NCBI RefSeq assembly: GCF_958450345.1
Contig: NC_088780.1
Span: forward strand, 35,859,667-35,923,666
Reading direction: 5' to 3'
DNA: 64,000 bases
DNA from: Calliphora vicina
Lineage: Eukaryota; Arthropoda; Insecta; Diptera; Calliphoridae
A model generated the notes under the pieces. The model searched no databases. It was given only the letters and a program-made list of their open reading frames with translations, and was not told the origin of the DNA. Of this stretch, positions 19,612-32,269 are shown piece after piece. The translations under genes and the position numbers were made by a program. Position 1 is the first letter of the stretch. Every line of letters starts with the position of its first letter.

Positions 19612-20050
19612 TATATTGCATTTCAATCGGCTCAGTAGTTTCGGAGTTATAATAACAAATTGAAGCTAAAAATATATTTTTGACGTGAAAATAGCAAATT
19701 TTTTTGTTTTTTAAAAAATCATGAAAATTCGAAAACGGCAGAAATGGTTCAGATTTATTGCTTTATCTCAAAGCCACATGTAATGGAAACAAAATGAGAT
19801 ATCGATGATATAAATCGATTGATTCTTTTCGAATTAATTCGCAATTATGTGAATTTTTTTAAAAAAATCATGAAAAATCGAAAACGTCAGAAATTGTTCA
19901 AATTTGTTACTTTGTCGCAAAGCCACATGTAGTAGGAATAAACTGAGATATCGATCATAAAATGCGATGGATTATTTAAGAATTTTTTCACAATTAAGTG
20001 AATTCACTCATGTTCACAAAATTGTATGTGCTTAACTGAGTACCAAGATG

Positions 20051-22185
20051 TATTCCATTTCAATATACAAAAGTTCAACAATTTTGTTTTTCACTTTTTT
20101 CCACCCACTTTTATTAGGTGCTGTTTTGATACCCAAAAAGATGGGGGTATATTGAGTTTGTCATTCTGTTTGTAACATATCGATATATTGGTCGTAGAAC
20201 CAATTACTATATATCGAACCCTTAGCGCCAAATTATCGTAAGCGACATTTTCAAAATTTTTTTATTGCAATAATTAAAATTTTATGGACCGACTGATGTT
20301 TTAGCGTTCTCAGAATATAAAGATTGTTAATAACTTCAAAATTATAGGGGGTAAGATTTTATCGTAAGTCAATGTTTACATTTTACAGTAAACGAATTTT
20401 ATCGTAAGCGACACATAGTGGCATAGACCTCATTTGCCCACCAGGGCCGCTACCAAGGGTCCTCAAAGTAGGACACCTCGGGTATATTACATTTTTAAAA
20501 TGATCCTATTTCTTCGTTTGTGATCCGATTTCAAAACAATTACACACATAAAATCTTTTCATCGAGTGCTAAGACCTAGTCGTAGCTATCAATTGTCTAT
20601 TATAGCTTAGGAGATATTCGCATTTGAAAATTAAATTTTCAATATTTTTACCCAACCTACTCCAGATTTTTGATAACAGCGTATCCAAATATTTTTCTCC
20701 AGTTTTCCTTCATTGGACTAACAACATACGTATGTGTCAAATAAGAAAATAACTGTTTAAAAATAATGACTAAGACCAAAGCTATATGAATTTGAATTTA
20801 AAAAATTTTGAAAAGCCGATTTTTCGCTAATTTTTTGGGAAAAAGAACTTTTTTTTATACTTTCTGAAAGCTAAGTTTTCATAAAATATTTTGAATGAAA
20901 AAAAAATTAAAATTTTTGTTACCGATTGAAAAAACACCTATTTTTTATGAAAAATTAAATTTTAGGCCTAAAAATCTCAAATCGCATAGTCGATATTAAA
21001 ATATAATAACCGATTTTAGATGGCCCAATATGCTTTTAATTATTTTGTAAAGGATTCCGATAACTCCGGCCCTGGTATGCATATTATAGCCAAAAAACTA
21101 AAAATTTCCATTTTTGGATTTTTCAACACTTTTTTGGGAATTGCGGGATTGCTGATAATAAATTTTAAAATTCGTTTTTATTGTTCCATTTTAAATAGAA
21201 AATTTTACATAACTGTGAAATTTCATTAAAAACTATTCATAAATAAATATTTTATTTCAATTCGAAAATTTGTATCTATGCAAAAATTCAATAAAAAATA
21301 TTTTTTGTCATATTTTTCAATAAAGTATTCCATGAATTTTTAATTGTCAAAAGTTATAAATATTTTTGAAAAATAGACAAATAGCTTGAACGAAATTATA
21401 ATATATCGCATTATAAAATTTTTAATTCTATGTATAAATTTCAAAATAATCGAAAAAACCTTCTCCTGTAATATTTGTGTTTTGTCGCTTACGATAATTT
21501 GGCGCTAAGGGCTCGATATAATAAGATTCTAAGACGATCTAGCTATGTCCGCTCTTCTGTTGTTGGGACGGTTGAGCCTCGAGCCCCTGAAATTTTCTCA
21601 ACATATTGTTGATCAGAAATGTTCGGTATGGAAAATGGGCAAATTCGTCCGTACCAAATTTTAGGAAGATCGGCCCTTAATTGCTCATAGCTTCCATATA
21701 TGGAAAACTTTCGAAATACGTATTACCCATGTTGGTTAATGTCTTATAAATATCGTTATCGAATTTAAATATTACACAGATCAATTGTATGTATGCTATA
21801 TAAATACTATTGGATTTTGTGATGATCAGTACATAATTGGCCATAGTTTCCACATAAGATCCACTTCCGATAATAACTTTATAACGATAGGGCCTAGATG
21901 GAGGGATAATATTTTGTGTTGATCAGAAATGTTTGGTACTGAAAATGTTCAAAGTCGGTCCAACCAAAACAATATCAGAATAAATTGTCCATTCGATGTT
22001 TTAAATACAAGGAGACCTAGAAACCCGATATTTGTAACATATCATTATTGCTAATAACTAACTTATGTACCCAAAAATATATTGAATCATTAAAAAGTTT
22101 TGGATCAGAATATATGAAAAACTTTATTATATTGATGGTGGAAATATAAGATTATGCACAACCGAATATAACATTTGCTTTTTTT
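20051..22185 (+). repeat. Family-B dispersed repeat with nested TIR element
   Basis: Starts near 20128 with gatacccaaaaagatggggg and tgtcattctgtttgtaacat, resumes after the insertion with aagacgatctagctatgtcc and ends near 22183 in gcacaaccgaatataac. Related copies are at 46444-46828 (reverse) and 55277-55420 (partial). It is a common dipteran-style dispersed repeat; its class is unproven. Confidence 0.65.
20214..21516. mobile_element. 1.3-kb element with 34-bp inverted repeats
   Basis: 20214-20247 (tcgaacccttagcgccaaat...) and 21483-21516 are inverted copies with one mismatch. The flanks are TATA on both sides, so the target site is TA or TATA; if the ends are CCCTTAG instead, TCGA could be the duplication. 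The inside repeats atcgtaagcgaca. The only ORF (21020-21229, 69 codons) is unrecognised. Superfamily unknown; Tc1/mariner-like MITE is one option. Confidence 0.85.
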
Positions 22186-22790
22186 TTTGCAAAAGAATAT
22201 AAAACTAGAACCAGAAAATAAAATTTATTTATTTATAGAAAGCTATTTGCATCCATTGATTCAGCTAGAATTCGAGCTAAAATTTAAGCAGGGCACAGCT
22301 TAAAATCCTTGGGAAATTCCAAAAATTCTTTGCACTGTTTTTTTTTTGTTAAGCAAGGTTTCAGGCTCCTCTTTGTTTTCGTTGTAATTGCTACAACAGC
22401 TGTATGCAACATAAATAATTGTTTTTTTTTTATTTTAAATATTTTAACACTCATACCAAAACAATTTCTATTATCTTGACTTGGTCATGCACTTCTGTAA
22501 TACAAATACATACATACAAAAAACTTCTGACATTTACACATACTGTCAGATGTTTACTTTTTATTACATTTTTTTTTTGTAGAGCAAAATAACATACATA
22601 CGCATTTATATGTTGAAGGTTAGTAGTAAAAGTTATTTAAAAATATCTTAGAATGAGCCACCACTGGTGGGGGTCCCAGCACCAGAAAGGGGTACGACAG
22701 ACCTATCATCTGCCTATCTGAATATTATGTTGATTAACGAAACTACAATAAGAGAAAATCAAAATAATGAACGAACTTTGGCACACGAAA
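22186..22790. other. AT-rich intergenic DNA
   Basis: No gene seen. T-runs and short words only; it ends just before the LINE remnant. Confidence 0.5.
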
Positions 22791-22802
22791 CAGGATATGC
22801 AT

Positions 22803-23069
22803 TGGACATAGAATGTTAGAACGTTAAATGGCACCACTATAACTGACCAACTTGAAAAACAACTGTCGAAGATAAAAATACTAGGTATAAGATAAATGAG
22901 GTGGGATGGATGCGGGCAAACGATCACAAGTGATGGAAAGATTGGCAAAAAGGAAATGAAAAACACCCAATCTGCCATCGCAAACATTCCAACTGGTTAT
23001 TGGTGGGACTATATTGATTCGGATAACGAAAATCAATCGTGGAAAAATACGAGATCATGCATCAAATAG
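22803..23069 (+). pseudogene. RTE-type LINE endonuclease N-terminal scrap
   Basis: The frame from 22803 reads, with stops, NVRTLNGTTITDQLEKQLSK, KILGI and MRWDGCGQTITSDGK, the start of the apurinic-endonuclease domain of RTE/CR1-like non-LTR elements (normal form W-NVRTL...ILG..E.RW.G.G). Downstream, to the stop at 23067, the frame stays open but is not clearly conserved. It has lost the reverse transcriptase and is dead. Confidence 0.7.
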
Positions 23070-23099
23070 CAAAAGAGCAATTAGGTCCAAACCAGAGGG

Positions 23100-23690
23100 C
23101 CAATAGAAAACCGTGTATTATAGACAGAACGTGGCAATAATACTTAAAAGGCTGGAGAGACGAACAGGCTGGGTTTCGCCCACATTGCAAAGAGGGATGG
23201 CTTCATACATTTGTGTGCAAAAATTATAAGAAGTTGGCGTAGAGCATTGAAATTTGGCACCGAGAATTATATGGACAAAATTAAGAAAACAATTAAATTG
23301 TATCAAAGAAAGTATGCATGCTAAGTTTTATTAAAATCGGCCATGCCCACCGCATACCGCCCATGCAATACAAATGCAATACATTTTTGTGCAAAAATTA
23401 TAAGGAGTGGTCGTGGAGCATTGAAATTTGCCACCGAGAATTATATGGACCAAATTAAGAAAAAAATAAAATTTTATCAAAATCGTCCACGCCCAGCGCC
23501 CATACAATCCAAATCGTTTTTTTCGCATAAAATTGTTGATATCCAAACAAAAGTCTAGAAATTTTGTACATACATTTTTTTAAACAAAAAAGAACGCATG
23601 CCGAGTTTCAATAAAATCGGTCACGCCCACAGCCCACGAAACCCATACATAGATAAGAATTTTTTTGATATTTTGTTTATTTTTGTTAAG
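23100..23690 (+). repeat. Family-H tandem repeat, about 160-bp unit
   Basis: Blocks ttgtgtgcaaaaattataag, gagcattgaaattt and caccgagaattatatggac occur at about 23210 and 23375. The phrase tcgg-cacgcccac recurs at about 23337, 23483 and 23618. Unit boundaries are blurred. Confidence 0.6.
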
Positions 23691-24000
23691 TTTTCATCCT
23701 GTTCCGAAAACTTCCGCGAACAAATTTTTTTTAAATCGAAACAAGACACTCCCACTTTCATTTTATTAAAACAGCAGCTTTGGGAAAGTTAGGCTACATT
23801 GTTTTTTTTCCATGGCAAATCAAAAATAAAATAATTTTTAGAGGCTTATAGATATGGCCATATCTTCTTAACGGTATATGATATCCCCATAATTTTATTT
23901 TTGTATTTATGGAGAAATGCTATATTTTTCAATATTTTTCATGTGAAAGGTAAATTGTATTATCAGGAAAATTATACATATGGTGCATTTCATGTCAAGT
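23691..24000. other. AT-rich DNA without features
   Basis: No gene or repeat recognised between the family-H and family-E repeats. Confidence 0.4.
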
Positions 24001-24600
24001 GAACCCACTTTTGAAATTGATGTCTTCCGATCAGGATGCACCAAGGTTAGTTCTATTGGATAGTAGCTCAGACACAATTTTTCAATAAGATCGTTCGAGA
24101 ACTCTCTGAGGGGGTAAAAATTTTACATTTTGGCCAGGCAGTTGTTTTTGCTTATCCATCTAACGTATTACCTATTGTTCTTATCAAAATGCATCCCAAA
24201 TAGTTTAGATAGCTTTTTATTGAAACATTCGAAAAAAAAAAAAAATTTAAAAAAATTTTCTGAACGTCAAAAATTGTATGTTTTTTGTTACAAAACATTT
24301 ATTTTGATAGATATCGAACTCGCATCCCACTAAGCCACCAAATATGTCTTCAAGGAAAATATCTAAGAATTATTTTAAGTAAAAAAAGGGACCATTTAAA
24401 AAAAAGTCAAAAAAGTTTTTAATTTCGAAAAAAAAAAATAATAAAATATTTTTATTTTTTTTTTAATATTTTTTTTCAAAAGATTCAAGAAAGAGCTATC
24501 TAAATTATTTGGGACACATTTTGCTAAGAACAATAGGTAATAAGTTAGATGGATAAGAAAAACGCCTGCTTGGCCAAAATGTAACATTATGACCCCCTCT
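24001..24600. repeat. Family-E element, palindromic copy
   Basis: 24130-24235 and 24475-24587 are inverted copies of one another (both strands read HLTYYLLFL when translated), so this is a fold-back repeat of about 110-bp arms around a 240-bp centre. It gives the uninterrupted version of the locus at 14100-16800. Two short ORFs over it are mirror images and not genes. Confidence 0.75.
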
Positions 24601-25691
24601 AACTCAGAGAATTCTCGGATTTATAAAGTGGCATATTTTTGAATCTAAAGGTCAAAGGAAAGCCCACAATTCATAAAAATTTAAGCGAAACTCCCAAAAA
24701 TGGTATTTTTTGCCTATTTCCTTCTGTGTTGGGAAATACTATGGGGATAAATAGGGATCACATCAAGATTTCCAGGTTTTAGAACATTAGAAATTAAAAT
24801 TTTGAAAAAAATAGGTCAAATCCGAAGGGCGTAAATGCGACATATTCGAAAAATAGGACATGTTTTTATACAAAAATTTTCTCCATAAATATTTCTTACA
24901 GAAAAACATAAAATTGTTATATGTTCTTAAAGAAGGGTTTTTTTAGAGTCACCTTTTCGCCCAAAAAACAGCAAAAATCTACCATTTTTTTTTATTTTTA
25001 AATTCAAAATCGTTTATTTTTGTATCCAATTGCTCTGGAAACTTTTGTTTATTATTGGTAACTTAGTTATCTAACTAAAAAAAATTTCGAGTCCGTACAG
25101 TACGACATATATTTTTAAAAAAGCGGACCAAGTTATGGCATAATTTAAAAATATAAATTTTTAAATGTCTATTACTCGGATGTATGTTTTTTCAAGGACG
25201 AGCGCTTTCCAAAAATATAAAAATCTTCGAAATCTAATCGCAAACAAAAAATGGAACGTGTTTAAAAATGTTACATATCGAAGATAGCATACTTTGAGTC
25301 GCCATAGCGACATCCCTGGAGCATTTGTAGGGTCCATTTTAATAACTTAGACTCGAATACTCCTTGGCTATGACCACGTCAAATTTTATTCCTATCGGAC
25401 TAGTCGTTCAGAAATGCCTGATTTATTTACAAACAAATTTTGATTCTGCCCCACTGTGCATAGCTTTCTAATGTGTTTGAACGAAAATCGAGACGTTAGT
25501 GGTTCATACATACACCAGTCGAAGCCATTAATTGTTTTGTTCATATTATATTAATTTATATGTTGATGTTAAAGCCATTGTTAACTTACGATAAGTTGTT
25601 AACTTACGATAAATAGTAATCAGCATACTTTCATACTAAAAAAAACAATAGAGCACGGTTCGATTCCCACACAAGGAATTTTTTTCTGTTT
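24601..25691. other. AT-rich DNA, probably old repeat
   Basis: No ORF of note. Wording such as gaccccctctaactcagaga and gaaatgcctgatttattt resembles decayed repeats but no second copy is in the window. Confidence 0.4.
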
Positions 25692-26287
25692 TTATACCCT
25701 TCACCATGAGTGGCAAGGGTATATATACGTTTGTCATTCCGTTTGTAATTTCTACATTTTTCATTTGCGACCCCACAAAGTATATATGTATATTCTGGAT
25801 TGTTATAGATAGCGAAGTCGATATAGCCATGTCCGTCTGTCCGCCTGTATGTTGAAATCAACTTTCCGTAGCCCCTAAATAACTTACATATATGATTCAT
25901 ACATCAATATGTCGGAAATTCTTCCGGCTCGGTTGTTATTTAAAATCGACAAAATCGGTCCACAAATGGCTGAGATATAAGAAAAAAACCGGGACAACCT
26001 CGATTTTTGGCCTATTTTTTATTTATATCTGGATTACTAAGTCATTAATATAGACAATATGGATATCTAATGATAGATATTTTAAAGTCCATTGCAACGA
26101 TGTATATAAAGTAATAGTAAGTTGGACCTAAAAAGGGTCAAAATCGGGAAAAATATTTTTTAACCCGAATTTTTTTTCATCAAAATTTTGTTTGTCATAA
26201 ATTATTTTTCCAAAAAAAAATAAAAAAAAAATTTGGAAAAAATGTATCTAAGATTCTGCACAGACGAATTAGCTCTCTTACTTGTTT
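25692..26287 (+). repeat. Family-C dispersed repeat, copy 1
   Basis: Starts tatacccttcaccatgagtg, whose TACCC pairs with GGGTA 20 bases on, includes catgtccgtctgtccgcc and tcggtccacaaatggctg, and ends aagattctgcacagacgaat...cttgtttt. Copies lie at 47116-47580 (forward, deleted) and 55424-56011 (reverse). Confidence 0.8.
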
Positions 26288-27060
26288 TAGCTACATATTC
26301 TTGGGCTGAATGTAAGTATGATGATTTTTTTCAAAGCCCGAACAAAAAATATCTAGTATTTCAGTCAAATAATAAGTAGTTATAACTTAGTTACTGGATA
26401 AGGAGAATTGGAAAACTATCAAATATTAATATATTCAGAAGAGTAAGTAAACAAAAATTAATTTTATCCCATATGTAGAACTGCAGACTGTGAAATTCGA
26501 CGAACTCGTGTAAGATAAAGTTTTCGAGTTTAGAAATTTTTCCAATTTTCAATAAACTGTCTGAATTTTAACTTATTTATACCATACATCACTGTATGTG
26601 TGAGGAGAGTTAATACATAATTCTATAAATTTATTTGTATTATTCCGAAAAAGCCCTTTTCAGCCTGCCCTCGTCACAAAATGTGCATGTATGGGCTAAT
26701 ACAAGCAACAAGTAGCTGGTTGCTGTTATTTTAAGAACTCAGATATACATACACACACAACAATTTTTGCAACTCCAACACAATCACACAGAATACGACG
26801 ACTACCTGACACAGATTATAATAAAACGAATGAAATCGTTCGTGTATTAGCTGCCGACTAAAATGGGGGAGTAAAAGCTTTTTTTTTTATTCCTAAGGTT
26901 GTCGGCGGCTTTTGCTTTGAAATGGAACTTAAAGCTTTTTATTTCTGATGATTTGAACATTTTGTGTTGAATCGAACACAACAAGTGAGCCCAAGTGCCT
27001 AAACGAATGTTATACAAAACACATTGGATTCATTGTTTAGCGAAACGTCGTTGGTGAAAG
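26288..27060 (+). other. Upstream region of putative gene
   Basis: No repeat detected after 26640, unlike the DNA around it. It holds mixed words such as acatacacacacaacaa and precedes the putative exon 1. A promoter could lie here; none is identified. Confidence 0.35.
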
Positions 27061-27902
27061 ATAGATAGAACCGTTAAAGTTTACTTTGTGTTAATTCTAC
27101 ACTAGGCGTGTGATAAATGAAAAAAATATAATACGAAAAAATACACATCACAACAATTAAAGAAAATCAAATAGAAAAAAAAGCGTTATAAAAAAATTTT
27201 TATTATATTTTCGTAGAAAAGTTAAAAGAGTGTAAGTGTGAATTTGACACATTTTGTCGACAGTCACTTAAAGCATCAGTTGTTTTAAATGCACTCTGTT
27301 TAAAATTCTTTTGAATTCGTGTTTGCCACTTAACAAGTCCCAGCTTTGGCTGCAGCCTGCCAGTCAGTCAGCCAGCCAGTCAGTGTGTTCGAGTATGTGC
27401 GAGTGTATAAGTGTTAAATGAAGTGCAACAAGTGTTGAATGGTTGCAAGAAGTATAATAAAATAATAAAGAATGATATACCCGGGTTTTTCATAAAAATA
27501 ATAAACTGCCCTGAAAGGTTCAGTGTTTTTTTAAAGAAAAGTTTTATAAAACAAAATTTAATTTGGAAAAAATTAAAAAAAAAAGAATTTTATCCTAAAA
27601 ATACTTACCTACATTGTATGTGTATAACAAAGTTTGAATAAGAAAAATGTTTTAAATATAAAATTGTGCAACAAAAATTTGAATTTCTTAAAAATATGTT
27701 TGCAAATTAAAAAAAAAAGATTATTTCATTATAAAATAATTTATTAACAACAAAGTTAATATATAAATAGCTGAATCTGTGGTAGCTGTGTTCCTGGAAA
27801 TTGCAAAACCAACAGAATATACAAATCTAAACAGATATTAAACATTATTTGCTGCTGACATAATAAAAACATTTATGTGGAAAAACTAACTTAAAACCAA
27901 AG
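27061..27902 (+). other. Putative noncoding 5' exon of a host gene
   Basis: It ends in a fair donor (CCAAAG|GTAATA, GT at 27903) and has the look of a fly 5' UTR: short words, cagtcagtcagccagccagt at 27361 (initiator-like TCAGT), several short ORFs starting with ATG and no repeats. A second donor-like site (AGT|GTAAGT, GT at 27231) lies inside. The start is arbitrary. Confidence 0.35.
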
Positions 27903-28131
27903 GTAATAAGAGAAAACATAGTTTTATTACATATTACATATGTATTATTAATTAAAGTTGAATAAATTGTATGGAATTTTTATTTTAAAAGTAAAAAAAA
28001 ACACTTTTTTATAACTGGAAAAACTATATAGGTTTTAATAAATGAAATAAAATTGTGCAACATTTTTTTAAAAAAAACTTTATATGCAATACAAAATTTC
28101 TTTCTACCACAATAACATAATACATTTGCAG

Positions 28132-28312
28132 TTAGAAAGTTGATACAACAATGTCTGACTGTCTGTTGAAATTAAATTTCAAAAGTACCCAAATAATTTA
28201 CCGAAATGTGTGTGAGACTCAACAAAATTTAGCTATTAAAAATTATCGGAAATGCTTTCTAGATTATGAGCACTTTCACGGTCCCAAACGCGACAATCCT
28301 AGGCCTTTGAAG
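28132..28312 (+). CDS. Putative first coding exon, 54 codons
   Basis: An acceptor (ataatacatttgcag, AG at 28130-28131) is followed after 19 bases by ATG at 28151. The frame then runs 54 codons without a stop to a donor (TTGAAG|GTAAAA, GT at 28313), in phase 0. It begins MSDCLLKLNF and ends with a basic stretch (FHGPKRDNPRPLK). No signal peptide, membrane segment or known domain is visible and I do not recognise the protein. The next exon is not in the window or not seen. The last bases of the exon and the donor recur in the tandem repeat that follows, in altered form. The alternative is a chance ORF; the paired splice sites and the quality of the frame favour an exon. Confidence 0.45.
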
Positions 28313-29400
28313 GTAAAAAATGTATAGAAATTTTAAGAAAAAAACTTTTTCTTATTTAAATTTTTCAATTTAGAGCTGTCTTATTGAAATGTTTGCATTG
28401 AATTTTTTTTTTAAATTTTTTAGTAGGATTTGTCATGCGACATATTTTTTCGTCATGTTTGTAATACTAAATTCATGTAGAATTCTTTAAAAAAAATAGT
28501 TTTTCTAATTTAAATTTGTCAATTGAGAGTTGTCATATTGAAATTTTTGCATTGGTTTTTGTTTTTCAACCTTAAGTAGGATTTGTCACGCGACATATTC
28601 GTAAAGCGATATATTTTACCCTTTTTCTTATTTAAATTTTTCAATTCAGAACTGTCTTGTTGAAATGTTTGCATTGGATTTTGTTTTACAATTTTTAGTA
28701 CGATTTGTCATGCGACATATTTTTTCGTCATTTTTGTAATACAAAAAAAAATTTCATATAGAATTCTTTAAAAAAAAATAGTTTTTCTAATTTAAATTTG
28801 TCAATTGAGAGTTGTCATATTGAAATGTTTGCATTGGTTTTTATTTTTCAACCTTAATTTGTCACGCGACATATTCGTAAAGCGACATATTTTCCCTAAG
28901 CCTTTGAAGTCAAAATATATATACAAATTTTTCAAAACAATTGTTTTTCTTATTTAAAATTTTTAATTGAGAGATGTCTTGCTGAAATGTTTGCATTAGT
29001 TTTTCTTTTACAATCTTCGATAAGATTTGTCACGCGACATATTTTTCCTACATGTTTGTAATACCCATTAGTCAAGTAAATTCAATCCTAAGCTTTTGAA
29101 GTGAAAAAATTTATAGACATTTTTGAAAAAAAATTGAGAGGATTTGTCACGTGACATATTTTTTGATGTTTGTAATACCAATTGGTCAAGTAAATTCAGT
29201 CCTAAGCCTTTGAAGTGAAATAATATATAGAAATCTGGGAAAAAAATAGTTTTTAATATTTAAATGTTTTCAATTCAAAGCTGTCTTGTTGAAATGTTTG
29301 CATTGGATTTTTTTTACAATCTTTAGTAGGATTTGTCATGCGACATATTCGTTAAGCGACATATTTTTTCACTCACGTTTGTAATACCGATTAGTGAAGT
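28290..29400 (+). repeat. Family-G tandem repeat, about 155-bp unit
   Basis: gtttgcattgg recurs at about 28395, 28547, 28669, 28828, 28991 and 29299, and tttgtcacgcgacatatt between them. The block cctaagcctttgaag, at 28899, 29089 and 29202, also forms the end of the putative coding exon at 28298-28312. Confidence 0.8.
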
Positions 29401-29651
29401 TAATTCAACCACAAAAGACAATGTATTTATTATATTATTTTGTATATAAGAACAGGGACTCTCTACTCTGGGGGAATATCCCATGCCGGCTTCGCTAAAT
29501 ATACCTTTTCGGTATATGAAAATGTTTTGAAGTACCGTCATATAGATTCAATATGTAGTTTTTGATTCTCAATGTTAATCATTGTTATATACCACATGAA
29601 AGACATTTTAAGCCCTATTCAATGATAGCTACATACATTGTTCAGATAACG
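29401..29651. other. Short unique stretch
   Basis: No feature recognised between two repeats. Confidence 0.4.
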
Positions 29652-30545
29652 CAGGGTAACAAAATCGTAAAAATTGTAGAGGCATTTTAAATCACTACAC
29701 AATTTTGATGTATTGTGGTTTCAGTAGTACAAATTTTAAATTCTATGGAGAAGTTTTTTTTTAAAATTTTTTTGGTAAAAAAAAATTGTGATTTTTTTTA
29801 GATGTTTCTCCACATAATTTATTATAACTCAAAAAGGGTTAGTCCGATATTATTAAGATAAATTTAGAAAAATGTTGATTTACATAACCTTTAATCTGTT
29901 TGTATATTGCATTTTAATCGACCCAGTAGTTTCGGAGTTATATTAAAAAATTTATGCAAAATATATATTTTTTTTTTTAAAAATAAAAAATTTTTGTGTT
30001 TTAAAAAAATCATCAAAAATTGATAACGGCAGAACTTGTTTAGGTTTAGTATTTTATCGCAAACCCACATATAATAGCAACAAAATGAGATATCGATCAT
30101 AAAAATCGATTGATTTTTTTTCGAATTTATTCACAATTAAGTGAATTCCCTCATTTTCACAAAATTTAACTTTTTTGTTTGATATACATAAAATTGAGTA
30201 GTTAATGTTCTTCTTTTGAATGATTGAATGCTGAAAACGTTTTCCCCATGCTATGTACAAATTTTCACATATATACTGCGATTCAATCGGCTCAGTAGTT
30301 TTGGAGTTATAATAACAAATTTAAGCAAAAAATATATTTTTTACATGAAAATAGCAAATTTTTTGTTTTAAAAAAATCATAAAAATTCGAAAACGGCAGA
30401 AATTGTTCAGATTTATTGCTTTATCGCAAAGCTACATGTAATGGAAACAAAATGAGGTATGGACCATAAAAATCTATGGATTATTTTCGAATTTATTCAC
30501 AATTAAGTGAATTCGGTCATTTTCAGAAAATTGTATGTGCTTACA
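29652..30545. repeat. Family-F element, copy 2
   Basis: Starts CAGGGTAACAAAATCG and carries two modules with cagtagtttcggagtta and gtgaatt-cctcattttca (about 29909-30165 and 30290-30531). It provides the uninterrupted site for the Tc1 insertion at 18686. Confidence 0.75.
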
Positions 30546-32240
30546 AGCTTGTACTTTGAGTGTAAATTTTACATGCGTTTTGTTATTCTAACAAACATTT
30601 TAGTAAACTTGAGTCCAAAAACAAACAATCTTCGAATTCTGCGAATTTCAAACACTGTCCAACAAATGAATACTTTTGAAAAAACTCACTTCGTGTCCAT
30701 TTTTTTTTGGTAAAATATAGGAAGAAACTTTTTTCACTTTTTTTAGACAAACTTACATGGAGGGACTCCTAATTTTTTAGGTGAAACTCATGTTTACTAC
30801 AGTATAGGTTCGACTCTACTACCAAAGTGTAGTAAAACCCTATACTCAGTTTGGCGATTTTGTTGAACACATTTTTATTATGGGCCTCCAAAGATTCTGA
30901 ATCAGTGGGCCTTCAAAAATAAATGTCATTAGTTTTTGGTCAATAGCTAATTCTGACTTGGTGATAGCGCTTAACTCTATATGACAATAATATAGCTAAG
31001 AGTCCACCAAACAAATTTTGTCTACATGATTTGGCAATAAAATAGCTTTTTCGTGTTAATTTTTTTTTGGAAAAATATAGGAAGAACATTTTTTTTCACT
31101 TTTTTAGAATAACTTACAGAGACTTCTAATAGCGAAGTTGTAGCTAAGCAACTCTTGAAAACATATCACTGCAATCTGAACGGGTCTTGGTTTTGTAAAT
31201 AGCTCACAAAAATCAATTTATTCCATAAAAATGTTCGGTTTTTACTATTTTTGATGCGAAAACGAAGATTTTTTTGTTAAAAAAGTATGGTCAAGTCCAT
31301 ACTGCTGTATAATTCACTCGGCTGAAGTGTTTTCGATTTGATCTACAATTGTTCTGATTAATAGGCGAAATGGCGATCAGTGGGTGGCCCCTCAAAGCCT
31401 CACCTTTGTTAAAAAAATCGCCAAAAATCCATCTATGATCTGAATGAGCTGAAATTTAAAATATAAATAGTCCTTGAGAAGTTCTACAAAAAATACGCTT
31501 GCATGAGTAGGTTATCTATTTTTTCGGTTTTTAGATATGATAGGATTTGAGATAGAATTCTGATGAAAATTAAAGCAACTTGAAATCTTTTATTAGAATA
31601 AAATTTAATCTTTTGCTCTTAACCATTACGTTGTTTAACTACATAACTGCCCGATGACAATAAATAATTGACTTGTTTGCAGATGGCTCTTAATTATATT
31701 AAAAATAAATATTTACACTGACAGGCGACCTTTAAAAGTATGTTATAGTGGTTATCACTATAAAATGTTTGAAACCTTTTTAAGGTTTTTTTCATAGAAA
31801 TAATCTATTAATAATTAAATTAATAAAATGTTCTAAAAAATTTTCCTATAGGATATTAATATGTTTTTTAAAGGTCTTCATTTAATTGTTGTTTAGTGGG
31901 AGTTAATAAAGATTTAAAAAAATTGTGTGTAATTAAATCGAATATGTTTTTATATTTAAAAAATTGCAGTATAGAAAAAAATTACCCAGAAATATGTATA
32001 ACATATGTTTATATTTGTTTATAGTTTGTTATAAATTCAAATTGCTGTTCGCGCTTATGTTTTTATATTAACTAAATGTGTAATTGATTTTAATTTAATG
32101 AAATTAAATTAAGTACATACATATGTATATTTATAATGGAAAAACAAGCAAATGTTACAAAACAAAACTTAAAATAATTTAATTTATAAGACTGGGAATT
32201 AAAATTTAGATTTATTTCAGGTTTTCTTATCGCGAAGTTA
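30546..32240. other. AT-rich DNA with one direct repeat
   Basis: ttttggtaaaatataggaag (about 30705) and a near copy at about 31065 with the following 80 bases are a direct repeat about 360 bp apart. The rest, 31130-32240, has no recognisable feature. Confidence 0.5.
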
Positions 32241-32269
32241 TACTTTTAAATTTTTTTTTATCTCTTCCA

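Larger units (their letters stand above)
18055..20050. repeat. Family-F element, copy 1, holding a Tc1 copy
   Basis: Begins CAGGGCAATAAAG and shares with 29652-30545 and 40718-41741 the blocks ctccacataattta, ggagttataataacaaatt, gaaaacggcagaa and cacaattaagtgaatt. The last blocks form an about 250-370-bp module present about three times here. The Tc1 element at 18686-19611 interrupts it. Confidence 0.75.

Noticed and set aside
24130..24587. Two ORFs with nearly the same leucine-rich protein on opposite strands
   Set aside because: They are the two arms of the family-E fold-back repeat read from each side.
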